From: Promerops cafer | Lineage: Eukaryota; Chordata; Aves; Passeriformes; Nectariniidae | Assembly (NCBI GenBank): GCA_013398275.1 | Contig: VZSE01005034.1 | Span: 122,524-186,523, forward strand | Length of the DNA stretch: 64,000 nt | Reading direction: 5' to 3' | In this document: positions 38,926-51,333 of the stretch, piece after piece | Position numbering within the stretch: the stretch's first letter is position 1 | Layout: every line of letters begins with the position of its first letter | The notes under the pieces: model-generated | Told to the model about the DNA's origin: nothing | The model's input: the letters and a program-made list of their open reading frames with translations, nothing else | Databases searched by the model: none | Translations under genes and position numbers: made by a program

Positions 38926-41900
38926 AACTAAGGTAACTGGCAGTTTCTGCCCCATTTTATCGATCACCTCGGCATTCATTTTTGAATACTGAGCCCACAC
39001 AGACCCATTTCTGAGCAGCAGAGCCCACCTCCAGTGCTGGAAGAACCAGGAGATCCTGCCACCACTCCTCTCTCTGAACAAAAGGGTGATCAGGTCTGCT
39101 GCTGCCAGGGGCCAGATCCTGACCACTGTTGCCACTGTCTTGCATCATCTGTCATCATCTCTGTGAGCAACAGCAGAAGCAGAGGTTTTTTAAGGGTCTT
39201 CCTGGAAGCAGAAGTACATGGGATTTATCAGTGCCATCCCCAAAACTGAATCTACTTCATTACAGACTGAGATGTGATGTCAGTGCCTGCTACATTGTAC
39301 CTTACTAAATCAATGTTCTTTCTTTCAGCATCCTCAGCCCCCATCTTACATCATTGCAGTGGCAGAGGTTAGAGCCCAAAAGATGAGATAAAGCAAGACA
39401 TTTTGTCCCATCACAGTGAAGGGTACCTGCTTGGCAAGGTCTGGGAGCAGGGCAAACCAAGCCCTTTCCCCTTTTCTTGTGCTTACTTCAGCACCTCCCT
39501 TGAAAAGGGCCTGGCTGACTAACCCACGTGCTTCCCTGTTTCCTCTGACAGTAAATCCCAGGCCCTCTCACACTAACCTCAGGGCCACAGGGCTGGTTAA
39601 AGGATGTCCTTCAGCAGTCCCTCAGGTGCCAGTGGGGCAGCAGGCCAACCCCCCGTGTTTCTTGACACGCCCTGGCACACAGCCATGCCTCTCTCCCAGC
39701 ACACAAAGCCTTCCCAGCTCTGTGAGGAGGCAGGATCTGCTCCTACCTGTAAAGGAAACACACAAGTGAGCCATCACCACAGTCTTCCACCCCATTTCCA
39801 CAGGTTGCTTTCACGTGACTGCGATTTACGAACATCCCAACCCAGCAAGTGGCACCCCAGGCTGCGATTAGATGGTCCCAGAGGCCCACTTTTGCCACCA
39901 CATCCTCTGTAAGGGATGGTAAAGTGAGAACAGCCTTCACCTTGAGTGGTATAAAGCCTCCTCTGTTTTCTTGTGGTAAAAGAGAAGTCGAACACTCTGG
40001 AGGTCAATCATTGCCCAGCAGTGGGAAACAACAGGTCCACTGCTTCTCCCCCACGCTCATCTGCACCTTGTGGAAGTTCCCCCTGGACCTCTTCCTGTAT
40101 TTTGTTTGTGTGTGTGCACACGTGGGGTGTGTGGAGGAGGAAGGAGATTAGGAAACCCCAGGGGTCTGCTATTGCTTCTTCCCCATTTGTGGTTGGTCCT
40201 GCTGTTTTCTCAGCACAGGTTGTGACATGCTCCCGAATTCAAGGGGCTGAGGCAGAGGACTCCTTTTGCTGCATTTCATAAACAAGGAGCTTGCCAGGCT
40301 TTCTGTGCTGTTTTGAAAAAAATAAGGACACTATCTGGGTGCAAAACCAACTGCGTCTAGAGAAAGACCAGAGATAGGGATCCTGCTTTAGAAAAGCAGC
40401 ATTGACATTTTACTCAGAAGAGGGAGGTGATGTTGGTCTGAAATCTGAAGAAGAGCAATTGTCCTCTCTATACTTTTGAGACACAAGAAATTTATTTCTT
40501 CAATAAGAATATTCAAATGAAATATATGTTTTTAAAAGGCCTCTGTTAGAATATCCCTGGCCAGATCCCCTGCTGATGTAAATCCACATCTGTTTGGACA
40601 CCACTGTAGCAGTACCAATTACAGAACTAAGGATGTAATTGCCATGTAAAGAAGTTTTGTACATACATTTCCATGTGCACACACATTTATACACCCATAG
40701 GCATACCTATAACACAGAGCTGGAGTGCTCTACAGACATCTTAGAAACAGGAGGCCTGAGCCTCACCTTAGTTATGGGCAGAGTTAATCAGCAGTGACCT
40801 CCTTTCAGTCAGATTACACCAGTGAAACTGGCGCTGTGCCCACCAAAGTCCACCCCACGTACAGGTTGTGGGATCTGCCCGTCATGGATGCTTCATGCCA
40901 TGCTGGCATACGGACTGGGGTCAAAGTATTCCTGCTGCTGCACATTTTCCAGTGTCCAAACTATAGGGCTCATATCTTTATACAGCCTAATAAAACTAAA
41001 GAGATTTCTTCCCATGTTATGAGGTCAACAAAATGTTTCTTCTGCCTTCTCAAGCAACAGCACAAAGACCTTGCTTTTCAACTCAAACCTTCAGATGTGA
41101 GCACCAAAGGACCTAAGTGCATCTTTGCCCTTCAGCTGGTGCCCATGTGCCCCCAGCTCCCAGGTTTTGGGTGAATAAGACTCCCCTGCTTCTGCCACAG
41201 AGGGCAGGGGGTCAGAGATGCCCATCCAAGCCACTGGCCAAAGCCAGTTTGCACCCTAAGCCTTCCTCAAGAGTGCTGCAGTCAGACCCAGCCCACAGGG
41301 AGTAATGTCATTGTCCACACCTGAGCCTCCCCTAGGTATCTTTTTTCCTTCTCCATAGTCTGCCTCTTGAGCTGCAGCTTTAAGCTGTGGGGTATCTAGT
41401 TCCTTCTGTTGTTGGGAGGGGGGTGTGATTCACCATTGGGATCAGCATCTTGAAAAAGTCACATTAAGGACCTATCAAAATAATGAAATTTAGACAGACA
41501 GCTCTTTCTCAATATTTTCAACTGCTCAGTTCTTCATTTCACTTTGTCACTGCTTGGCACTTGGCAGACTTCAGAAAACATTGCATTACCCTCTGTCGGT
41601 GTCTGAGGACACAGAGGGCTGGATGAGCAATACTGACGCTGTGCAGAGTACACTGTGAGAAAAACAAACTGCGTAAGCAGTTTCTTGATTCTAGGAAAAA
41701 ACACATCTGAGTATTATGTGACTTTGTCAGATGTCTTTTGCTTTTTTTTTTAAACAGGGCTTATATCGGTAACCCGTTTTCTGCCTTTCAGTGACCAAAA
41801 ACTCCAAAGGATTCTCCACAGGGAGACTGGAGCATTTGGGCTTTTATGATGCTGGCGTGTCAGGCTAGATATTAATAGTAACATGAGTGAGGTTTTAAAT

Positions 41901-42399
41901 AGAACCCAGCAAATGCAAATCTAGCTATATTTAAAGTAATGTACCAAATAGGAATCACAAATTAGATCAAATACTACAGCAAATACTAAATTCCAACAGC
42001 AGTTGAAAGGCCAGTGTTTCACTATAGTGACACTACAGTTTTGTGAGTGCAACACAGCTGTAGCGAACCCGAAACCAGCACTAAAACTGTCCGGGTGTGT
42101 ATATCTGGCACCAATGAAACCTGAGATAAACACTGGTGCACATGAAAAGGGGATTATGGTAGCGCACGCTCGTGTGTTTGCTAACTTTGTGCGCCTCGTT
42201 AACCAGGGGCAAACAGACATCTACATACTCAGGCTGCCCAAAATACATTGTTCCCATAGAATACAATCCCGGTCTCCAGAACCGACTCCTGTAATAGGGC
42301 AGCATTCTTTCATGAAGTTATGTGGCGGCGAAAGAACGCTGCCCTTCGCCGGGCATTGACACCGGAGTTTAAAAAGCTAATTGTCGGTGGCCTTTAAAA

Positions 42400-43060
42400 A
42401 TAGGAAGCACGAAGGCGCGTACCTCTCTTGCGGGGGCGGAGGGAGCACGGCACTGCTCTGCAGCTACAAATCTGCCCTGAGGAATGCCACCGGTTAAAAA
42501 TACTTCGCTGGCCCCTGCGTGAACTCAGCGGTGCCATCAAACCAGCAGATAAAAATAAGGTTTTCTCTTCCTTTTCGCTGCCCTTTATCCCCACGGAGCC
42601 CCCAGAGCCACGGCTGGGGGAGGGGAGGGGGTGTGCCCTGACACCACCCGCCGCTGGGGGGCGCCCTGCCCGGCAGCATCACGTGACCGCCGCCCCACTC
42701 CCCCGCGCGCCTGTGCGCGGCGTGGCTCCGCCCCCTCCGNCGGGGGCCTGCGGCCGGCCCTCTGCAGTCATGAGCGGCTTATGGCGCGTCCGTGTACACA
42801 TACACGTGTGCTTGCGTGTGTATATATGTCTGTGCGCCTGTATGCACGCACGCAGGTGTGCGCGCAGGGCGCGGTGTGTGAACGCCCTCGGAAGGGAAAT
42901 CGGGATGTGCCAGCAAAAGGGCCGCTGGTTTTGTGGTGTCCTCTGTGTTTCCTGTCGCTGCTGCCACTGCAGGAAGCCGGGGGTTGCTGTTTCCTGCCTG
43001 TTGTAGATGCAGGTGAAGTTGTCCTTGGGGAATTGTGTGGGTGCCGAGCACAGAGGAGCT
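42400..43060 (+). promoter_or_regulatory. TRMT10A: CpG-rich promoter and likely non-coding exon 1 of TRMT10A
   Basis: GC and CpG density rise sharply here compared with the flanks. There are GC boxes on both strands (GGGGGCGG at 42432-42439; inverted forms near 42689 and 42727). An E-box, TCACGTGA at 42679-42686, is of the USF/MITF-TFE type. The first coding exon of TRMT10A begins about 0.7 kb downstream with a splice acceptor, so a non-coding first exon must lie upstream. A possible donor is CAG|gtgaag near 43009, not certain. One base is unresolved (N at 42740). Frames across the region (42428-43006 and others) are by-products of high GC. Confidence 0.75.
42795..42865 (+). repeat. Alternating purine-pyrimidine (TG/CA/CG) stretch
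   Basis: The stretch is dominated by GTGTG, CACG and TGCG steps, including CACACGTGTG-like and CGCACGCAGG segments. It is imperfect but strongly alternating, of the kind that can adopt Z-DNA, and lies just inside the TRMT10A CpG-rich promoter. Confidence 0.65.
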
Positions 43061-43684
43061 GCTAGTGTAGAAAAATCGTGCTTGCCAATGGAAAGGAATG
43101 GTTATAATTGTAATTTATTTGAACCGAGAGTGTTTTGCTGAATAACAATTGTTTATCCTTTTGCTCGTTACATTTGTCTGCTGACAGTGGCTGGTGTCTG
43201 TTACTGTCCAGTGTCATCTGTTTAGAGGAGAAATAAAAATTAATTTTGAAGGAGTACAGCTCATTCACACTTTCTTCCCCCAGATGGCTTTAGTGACTTT
43301 AAAATTACATTTCTCTAACATGTTGCTGTAGTTATATTGCAAGATACATCTTTAATTTTTTGTGTTTGTGTACACATACTGCTAATGCTTTTTTTTCTAT
43401 TACATTTGATTCCGTAAGATTCCCTAATTTTATGCTGTTTTTCTCTTTGGCAAAGCTTTTAATTAGAAACTGTTCACTACCTGCAGATCTAGCAGGCAGA
43501 ATTTTAGACTCTCAGAATATAGGTTATAGTCATTCTAGAAAGTTCTATGTTACTGTTTGCAGAGGCTTTAAACAAACAAAAAAGGCCTTCTCTTATTCTT
43601 TATTCAGGCTTATAGTAGGTGTTGAGTGGTGTTTGTTCTAGTTGAGCATCTTGTTAATGACACTTTTATCACTTTGTTTCCTAG

Positions 43685-46600
43685 AGAATTGGTGAGCAGA
43701 AAAGTTTTTTTTAGTGAAATATCCGGCATGTGCTGAGAAACAAGTCAGAAAACCCAGCCAAAAGCTAATGTCGTCTGAAACACTCACAGACAGTCTAGAG
43801 GTGCCAATGGAAAATAATACCCTGTTCCCTGAAGTTCCTGATGTGGAAAGAAAGGCGAAGTCAAATGACAATCCAGTAGAGAGACTGGAGGCAGGCTCAG
43901 GCAAAGAAGAATGCCTTGAGTCTATGTCCAAGAGGCAAAGGAAGAAGCTGTTGAAGCAGAAGCAGTGGGAAGAACAGAAAGATCTACGGAGGTATGGTTT
44001 GCAAAGGAGCTTCCCATGGTTCACATGTAATATTTAGTGCTAATAATAACGACGTATCAGCAGAATTTGCTTGTGAATTGCTTCATCAAATCAAGGCAGT
44101 TGAACCAGTTTTCTCCCACACCAGGTTTAAAGCAGTAGCCCCAGGCTACTTCATCTGCACTTGAAGAGGCTGTAGAGGTAAGCATCCCCTCCTCATACTA
44201 GAATTGTGCCTCGGCTTCAAGAGGATGTCAGGAGGGATTCAAAGTGCATGTTTTTCATTTGTCAGAAGGGAGACAGAACGTGTGGCCTTGTTCCTTTCTG
44301 AATGGGCTGTGCCTCTTTTCCTGGTGCTGTCAGACTTGAGAATCTTACAGACACTGAATAAAAGCAGCTACATTTGACACAGGAAGGGCTGTGTTACAAG
44401 TTACACTGACTTATACAGAGCTTCTGTTTTGTTGTGTTGAGAGAAAGTGTATCTGCAAATGCATTGATGGTGGTTTATTCTTATCCCACTGACTGCCAGG
44501 TGCTCCTTCCCAAGATAGTGGTTGTTGCTGTGTCTGAAATTTAATCTCCCAACTGCCTGCTCCTATCAGGAGGACAGGAGGATGGAACAATTTCTTTAGA
44601 AGCCTTTTGAAAAACCGTTCCGTGAAACAGGATGTAAATTGCCTTCCTCATTCTGATCCTGATACTGTGATTTTGTCAATCTTTTTGGTTAGTTCTGTTA
44701 TGAGACTTGACTCAGAGTATCCTTAAATCTGTAAGACTCCCAGTATTGAGTTAATTGAATTTGTGTCAGATTTCTGTCTTTGTTGGTATTTACAGACCTT
44801 CACAAAGATGGGGTGTGTTTTGTGCTGGTCTCAGTGTAGCACAAATGCAGGCAACAGGCTGTTTAAACTATCTCAGCCACAGGACAACCACTTTGGCCCT
44901 AAAAGTCTGCATTTATGTGCGTAATACAGTACCTCAGCAGACTTGGCAGCACTTTTTGAGGATTGATTTGTTTGTTTACTTAGGCAGAAACGAAAAGAGA
45001 AACGCCAGAAGAGAAAACTAGAACGTCAGTCAAAATTGGATTCCAGTAGTGAGGGGAATGACAGAAAGTGCATGCGCAGGGAGGTTGTTCCTAGCACGCT
45101 TCGCCTCATTGTGGACTGCAGCTTTGATGACCTGATGGTGTTAAAGGTAAAAGGAACTTCAGATTAACTAGGTATATTTAATTTTCTTAAATATAGACTT
45201 TATGTTCTCAGGATTTTCCCATGGGTTAAAGACTGAGTATTGTCACAGCGATAAGCCTGTTTGATTCCTCAGATTAATTTCATATGTTAATTAAATCCCT
45301 GAGATTTTTTTTCCTAGAATCATGTAAATCAAGCACATGCATAGAGGTGTCTAAGTACACCTGTGTGGAAGATATGTGTGTTTCCTTGTCAGCATAATCC
45401 CCTCACAGTGGGTGTTTTTTCTCTTAGGATCTGATGCCCACGCTCTCTGAGTAGTCACTTTTGCCAGTTAAAAGCTTCCTTTTTCTCTCTTCAGCTTCTG
45501 ACTGGCTCATGATAAAGCATTTTGTGATGGTCTGTACGAAGGACTAAATAAAAACAAATTGTGTTGTGTACAGGATGTTAAGAAGCTTCACAAGCAGATT
45601 CAGAGATGTTACGCAGAAAACCGCAAGGCATTTCATCCTGTGCAGGTATGTTTGAACAAACTCAACACTGACTCTTGCCAAGTGCCAAACATGAGAACTG
45701 TACTAGGAAAAGAAAATATTTAAGCTGCCTCTTTCATAAGAAAATTACTTCTATTGTAGCACCCACATGTTATAAAGATACCCCTATATATGGAACAGTA
45801 TGTGCATGCAGATGGAAAGTGCCAGATCCAGGTGTACCACTAAGAGGCTGTTGACACTCTTGGTTTTAGCTGTGGCAGATTTTTTAAAAAGTCAGTCTAA
45901 GTCCAAATTTGTCTTTTAAATGTATCATTAACTATATGAATATGGTCCTAGTACCACTTCCATCTAAAAATATTAAGAGTTTTAGCTAACAGTTAAGGGT
46001 AAAAAGAGAGCAAACAGATTGTGGCAAATTGACGTTTCTGTATTTTGTACCTCTTGTTTGTTCTGTTTGAAGTTTTACTTGACCAGCCATGGGGGACAGT
46101 TGAAGACCAACATGAACGAAAATGACAAAGGATGGGTGAATTGGAAGGTGAATAATTGAGTATTTCTGTAAAAAGTTTAAGTCTTGATTAAGTCTTGTAG
46201 TTGTTAACTATATTGTTAGTTGTGAAGAACATTATTTTTTTCCAAATGGTTTTTTCCAATACATGTGAGCAATGGCATATTTGAAAAAGTGTAGCTTTTT
46301 GTCCTTTTAATTGATCTAACTTAAATAAGCCAGACTGCTTCTCTTGAATCTAGATTTGAATTTTTCTTGGCAAACTACACACAGATCCATTTTCCCTTAT
46401 TTTTATTGAACAAATTCCATTCTTGATAGACTAAGCTGGACTCCTTGATTTAGGCAGTTCCAGCAGTTGTCTGTCTTGACAGTGCTCTTTTCTCCATGTC
46501 CAAAATAAGACTTGCCAGTTGAAATGTGATTCTCTGGCGTGCACCTTCACTTTCATCACGTTGCCTCTCAGCACTGAAGTGTTCTGGAGAGAAGTAGCTT

Positions 46601-49363
46601 CTCTTTTGGTCAAGCTCATGTTGGTTTTCCTTTGTGACTTCCTGTTAAGCCACTATTCCAACAACTTCAAAGGAAGAGCACTTAGAACAAATAAAAGCAG
46701 TCCTGTTTCCAGCAGTTCTTGTGCAATAGCTGCTTCATGAGAGCTTAGCATAAACTTCTCTTACCGAACAATTAATGTTAACAAAGCGTTTGCTTCTGGG
46801 TTCACTTTTTTTAATGGACTTGAAAATTACTTGGATCCATAGCAGAAATATGACAATGTTTGAAGGGAATCACAAGAATTTAAGGATTTGTAAAGTTCTT
46901 TTGGGGTTTCAGAAAATTTCCTGTTGATTTTTACATATCAGTGCTCTAGGGACTGGATTGTTTACACAGAAAATTAATCTGCACTGTACTACGTATTTGA
47001 ACGTGAAGGAGGAATGTGGAATGATCACATACTGATGGATTTATTTTGCCAGTCCCAGATTGGGTCTGTAAAGCTTGGCCAGCAATTCATCAGTTGAATG
47101 TAACTTCTTTTAACTACCTTTTTTTGAGGATATCCAAATTAGAACAGAGCACTATAGTGAGCTAATAAAGAAAGAAGACCTAGTATATCTTACCTCAGAT
47201 TCCCCAGACGTTCTCAGAGAGCTTGATGAGAAGAAAGCCTATGTGATTGGAGGACTGGTGGATCACAATCACCACAAGGTAAACTGTGGGTCTGTTTCTT
47301 TGCAGCTTTTTTTTGGCACTTTATTTGACATTATTGCTGTTCATGTGTAAACTAACGTAATAAATAATGAGAAAACTTCTTCAAAAAAGAATTCCAAAAA
47401 ATGTTGAGGAAATGTGAAAGATGCTTGTGGTGGTAGCAGTGGCTTGTGTTCCAGAGTTTTGTTATCCTTTACTCTTCCTCTGAAAAAAACCAGAGTGATT
47501 AAGACCTGAATAACTTTGTACTTTAACATAAGCTCACCTTTAAAACAGGCTACAGCTGATGATCCTAGAGCTGCAGCTGCATGAATAGGTTTCATTTACA
47601 ATCCTTTTGACCACAGGTCACAGTGTGACTTGTATAGAAAGTAGTGAGTTTTCCAGAGGTAGTAGCCCTTGAGGCAGGTGCTGTCCAATGGGGGTAAGTT
47701 TCTTTTTGTAACCAACTTCTAAAGCAACATCATGGCAGCACAGGCAAAACTCTTGCCAGAAAATGATACTTGTAGTAAATCTGTATGGGCTAATCTGAAA
47801 CAGTAATTCTCAGTCCACTTGTTTTGTATCTTTTCCCCAGGGAATTACTTACAAAAAAGCTGTGGAGCAGGGAATTGGTCATGCACAGCTCCCACTTGGA
47901 AACTTTGTCAAAATGAACAGTCGGAAAGTGTTAGCTGTCAATCATGGTAAGTTCTAAATAATAAAATCATTACATTATTTTAGAATATACCTGTGATAGT
48001 CACAGTTCAAACCCTCTGCACTGTAGTACAGATACTTAAACCTTGTCTTATGTTGATACACTAATTTCCCTGACCTTTAAATATTATAGATATGGTTAAA
48101 TGTAAATGATGGTGTTTTAGCCATTTAAAAGTGCACATTGTATCCTGTTGGCTTGTCTGAGAATTACTTGTGGCTTTCTTACCATCCTGGTCTTGTTTCC
48201 AGGCTTACTGTATAACTGAGTAAAATGTTGGAAACTATCCAACATTGTATTTTATTGTAGTGTACACATTTTATGCCAAGGGAGGATGAATGTTGTGATG
48301 TTTTCACCTCTTTGGACAGCTTTGTTCAGCAGTAAGTGCCTGAGTACTTGAAGACTTTCCTCAGTTGGTATCAACAGTACTCTAACCACTGAACTTTCAG
48401 AACTGTATTTTTACCTGATTTCCTGGTTCTGATTGAAGTATTCAATTGCTTAACCAAGCTTGGATCCTGCTCCTTTTAAACTTTCAGCTTTATTATTACA
48501 GTGTCTTTCATTAACAAAAATACATGCAAAATGGAGCCTACTCAGACCTTCATGGAAATTGTTGACATGGTGTTGAAATCTTTATTTAAGCCCCACTGCA
48601 CATTCTTTAGCTTACCTTACCTTGCTTTATTTCAAGTTTATTTTTTTATGTAACACATTGCTCAATGATAACTATTTTCTGAAAGTGCTGTATTAATGAG
48701 GCTGGCATTTGCATGATAATAACCATTATTTAAGCATGGAGAAGAATATAGTATGGCACGGGACTTAAAAATTATCAAACCCTGTGTATTTAAGATTTTA
48801 CATGTTTCTAAAATTGGACCTTTCACTGTTGCTAAGGAAGACCTAATTAGAGCTAATTATAGGAGGGGTCAAAATCTTAAAATGCATCCCCAGCGAGATT
48901 CCTGTCAAACATGTGAAAGCATTGGTACAGAAGGCACTGGTGAGACTGAAGTACTTGTCTCAGTCCCTGAGAGAAATACTGTCATGCAGCTGGAGACTCG
49001 GGGTGTCCTTGGCTTCAGGCTGCAGTAGTAGCAGAATTGCTGTGTCTGTTCCTGCCTGCGTTTCATCAGCTCTGCTCTGAAGATGCCACAAGAGAATGCA
49101 CATAAAACTCTGTAAAGATGGATTTGGGGGTGTGTTGTTATCAGCAATTCACTTACCTCCCTGTAAAAGAGCTGATGGGCTTTTCTGATGTTGCAGTGTT
49201 TGAGATCATCCTTGCATACCTGGAGAAGAGGAACTGGAAGGAGGCCTTTTTCAGTGTCCTGCCACAGAGGAAAGGGGCTGTTCCTTTGGGAGAAGCCAAT
49301 GATTCATCCAAACATGCTCTGTCTGGAAAAGAAGATGAAGACAATGACTCGGACAGCAACTAG
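43685..49363 (+). CDS. TRMT10A: TRMT10A, tRNA (guanine-9-N1)-methyltransferase (span from 5'UTR exon to stop)
   Basis: TRMT10A is a SPOUT-fold, SAM-dependent enzyme that makes m1G at position 9 of tRNAs; its human loss causes microcephaly with early diabetes. Coding exons are 43768-43991, 44984-45146, 45574-45645, 46073-46147, 47129-47278, 47841-47946 and 49197-49363. They total 957 bp in one frame, encoding 318 aa (human 339). The region 43685-43767 is 5'UTR in the same exon as the start. Residues about 55-92 are a Lys/Arg-rich helix (KRQRKKLLKQKQWEEQK). The catalytic domain follows from about 110 to 290, with LRLIVDCSFDDLMVLKD, FYLTSHGGQL, the SAM-site block AYVIGGLVDHNHHKG and LPLGNFVKMNSRKVLAVNH. 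The tail is acidic (GKEDEDNDSDSN) and shorter than in human. All junctions are GT-AG. The gene sits head to head with MTTP, as in mammals. Confidence 0.97.
43768..43991 (+). CDS. TRMT10A: TRMT10A coding exon 1 (residues 1-75)
   Basis: ATG 43768 opens MSSETLTDS, matching the mammalian MSSE start. The exon begins at 43685 after ttcctag. It ends CGGAG|gtatgg, splitting an arginine codon. It encodes the variable acidic N-terminus and the start of the basic helix. A three-codon upstream ORF (ATG TGC TGA, 43728-43736) lies in the leader. Confidence 0.95.
44984..45146 (+). CDS. TRMT10A: TRMT10A coding exon 2 (residues 75-129)
   Basis: This 163-bp exon has acceptor cttag|G and donor AAG|gtaaaa. The Lys/Arg-rich stretch continues (QKRKEKRQKRKLERQ), then the SPOUT domain begins with TLRLIVDCSFDDLMVLK. 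Confidence 0.97.
45574..45645 (+). CDS. TRMT10A: TRMT10A coding exon 3 (residues 130-153)
   Basis: This 72-bp phase-0 exon encodes DVKKLHKQIQRCYAENRKAF followed by HPVQ. The acceptor is tacag|GAT and the donor CAG|gtatgt. Confidence 0.97.
46073..46147 (+). CDS. TRMT10A: TRMT10A coding exon 4 (residues 154-178)
   Basis: This 75-bp phase-0 exon contains FYLTSHGGQLKTNMNENDKG and ends in WVNWK. The acceptor is tgaag|TTT and the donor AAG|gtgaat. Confidence 0.97.
47129..47278 (+). CDS. TRMT10A: TRMT10A coding exon 5 (residues 179-228)
   Basis: This 150-bp phase-0 exon carries LVYLTSDSP and the conserved VIGGLVDHNHHK block. That block lines the SAM and active site in the Trm10 family and includes the conserved Asp. 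The acceptor is ttgag|GAT and the donor AAG|gtaaac. Confidence 0.97.
47841..47946 (+). CDS. TRMT10A: TRMT10A coding exon 6 (residues 229-264)
   Basis: This 106-bp exon contains HAQLPLGNFVKMNSRKVLAV, the trefoil-knot region typical of Trm10. The acceptor is ccccag|GGA and the donor CATG|gtaagt. Confidence 0.97.
49197..49363 (+). CDS. TRMT10A: TRMT10A coding exon 7 (C-terminus, stop TAG)
   Basis: This 167-bp exon contains VFEIILAYLEKRNWKEAFF and LPQRKGAVPLGEAND and ends in DNDSDSN. TAG is at 49361-49363. The acceptor is ttgcag|TG. The tail is about 20 residues shorter than the human one. Confidence 0.96.
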
Positions 49364-49408
49364 GCTTCAGCATTGGATGATGGAAAGGACGAGACATGCA
49401 GTACACAG

Positions 49409-49414
49409 AATAAA
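49409..49414 (+). terminator. TRMT10A: Candidate TRMT10A polyadenylation signal
   Basis: A canonical AATAAA starts 46 bases after the TRMT10A stop and could give a very short 3'UTR. More distal hexamers exist, so this may be one of several sites. Confidence 0.5.
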
Positions 49415-51118
49415 ACTGGGACATGAAGTAGTTTTACTTCAAAGACCATCTGCAGCCCTTGTATGCTAAATTGTCTCAGTGCATGGTAGTCCCACAGCTA
49501 TTTCTGTGCAGGAAGGGTTAAGTTAAATGCAGGTTTTTACCCTGAAACTTCAATATAATAGGTTAAAAAAATTATTGGAAAATGCAGCATTTTTTTTCCC
49601 AGGAAAGCTGTTTAATTTAATTTTTTTAATATTATTTTTTATACATACCAAGTTGGGTGTAAATGCCAAGAGCATTAGTAGTTACTATTTTAATGCATAC
49701 ATTCTTGTCTCCATTTCTGTTCAAGAGTTTTCATAAAAGCAATGAATGATAAGTGTTCCTTTGGTTCCAAAAGCTGTACCACTAGTGCCTGCTGCAAAGT
49801 GTGCATGAACACTCAAAACAAAAATTCTGATTTTCCTGAGCATCTCAACAGACAATCACAAGCAACTGAACTGCCCAATTTATATATTGTGTTTAGCTAG
49901 CTGGGGTCAGTAGGTGAAGTATGAATGTGGGGTTAAGTCAGTGGTTTATACTTGAGCTTGAGAGGGATAGGTGCAAATCATGTGCCTTAGGTGGGCACAC
50001 GGTGCACACTGAGGTGACTCAATCACTTTTGATTATTTCTTCATATTTTCAGCAAAATGTATCACACAGCCTCAGAACAACACCAGAAGAGAGGAACTCT
50101 TCCTTACAGGTCACTCAGATTCAGTATTACTGTGTAATCACATGCTCCTGTATGTATTGTATTGTCTATCAAATATTTTTCCTTTAAAAAAAAGTCATAA
50201 TCTTAGTCTTGGCTGGATGTTTTGATTCTGATTCATCAACTGACTTCAGTGCTATGGCAAAGTAGTGAAGTGGACACCTTGGAAGTAAGGCTTTGCTTCA
50301 GCCCTGTGAGCCTGCCTATCCTTTTCTTCTCCAGGGAGTAGCCAGGTAGCTGCAGTGCCTGAATAAGTGCAGCTCTCACACAGGTTTCTCATGCCTGAAG
50401 AGCATGAGGACATGGCACCCTAAGTGTTCCTCTGCTGACCTGCAGTCAGAGGGCAGATTCAAGTATGATTTGCCTTGTGCCCATTTTTCTCCCTCCCTTC
50501 ATTGTTACTGCTTTCAAGTGGAGACTGCAAGTGGGATTCCTCTGGCTCCCTATGGTCTGTAAAGGCCTGGCAACCAACTGGTTATGACTTACACACTTAG
50601 TGCACTTCTCTCTACACTTTCTAAAAGGCCAATGGAAAAGTTTCTTCTGTTAGAAGGATGGATTGTGGTTTGTTGCTGAAGTTCCACAGGGCTTTTCTCA
50701 CAGTTTTACAAAATTGTGATTGCTTTGTTGCAGAAACTAGATCAGCCTTTTCATAAAAGCATTGCTGGTTTTATTTCTGTAACAAAAAAGGCAGCATAAG
50801 TGTACCCAGCATATATTACACTGATTGTCGAACTGAAATGTGTAAAATTGCAAGGAATTACGCCTTTACAGCTGAGGTTCTGCATGTTAATGCATGTAGC
50901 ACCTATTAAGCCTGATCTAAGACTCCTCAGTCTGCCCAAGGTTTCCTTAAGACCATTTTATACATCTGCCTCATTTACTCAGGCTTGAGAGTGTAAGAGC
51001 AGATGGCCCAGACAAACTGGGGTCTTTTGAAGACATGCTGAAAGGGTTCCAAAGCATCTTACAGAACTGTTGTGCAACTTAAAACACAGCCTTATGACTT
51101 TACCAGTGAAATTAGATA

Positions 51119-51138
51119 CACACACCCACACACATACA
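51119..51138 (+). repeat. Short (CA)n tract
   Basis: A short imperfect run of CACA dinucleotides, interrupted by CCC and CAT. Confidence 0.7.
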
Positions 51139-51333
51139 GGTGTTTTTAAATTCAGCTGTTTAAATCTGAAGCTTACCTGTCTATGGAGAAATAGAAGGAA
51201 AATGTGGTCTGGTGTGTTGCTGTTCAAAGGCTGCTCATGCCAACTGCACAGTGTCACAACAGCTCAGTGGCTGCTGCCTGTTCCTACACATTGCTTGCCT
51301 CACCCACCTGGTCTTCCTGTCCCCCATCACAAG

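Larger units (their letters stand above)
38738..42380. other. Intergenic region between MTTP and TRMT10A (head to head)
   Basis: It contains the MTTP 5'UTR and proximal promoter on its left side. It then runs as ordinary AT/GC-mixed DNA to the TRMT10A CpG-rich region. I found no coding exon, RNA gene or clear interspersed repeat. Confidence 0.65.

Noticed and set aside
42428..43006. 192-aa plus-strand frame over the CpG-rich region
   Set aside because: It crosses the unresolved N base. GC-rich DNA is poor in stop codons, overlapping frames on both strands are equally open, and the region fits a promoter or 5'UTR.
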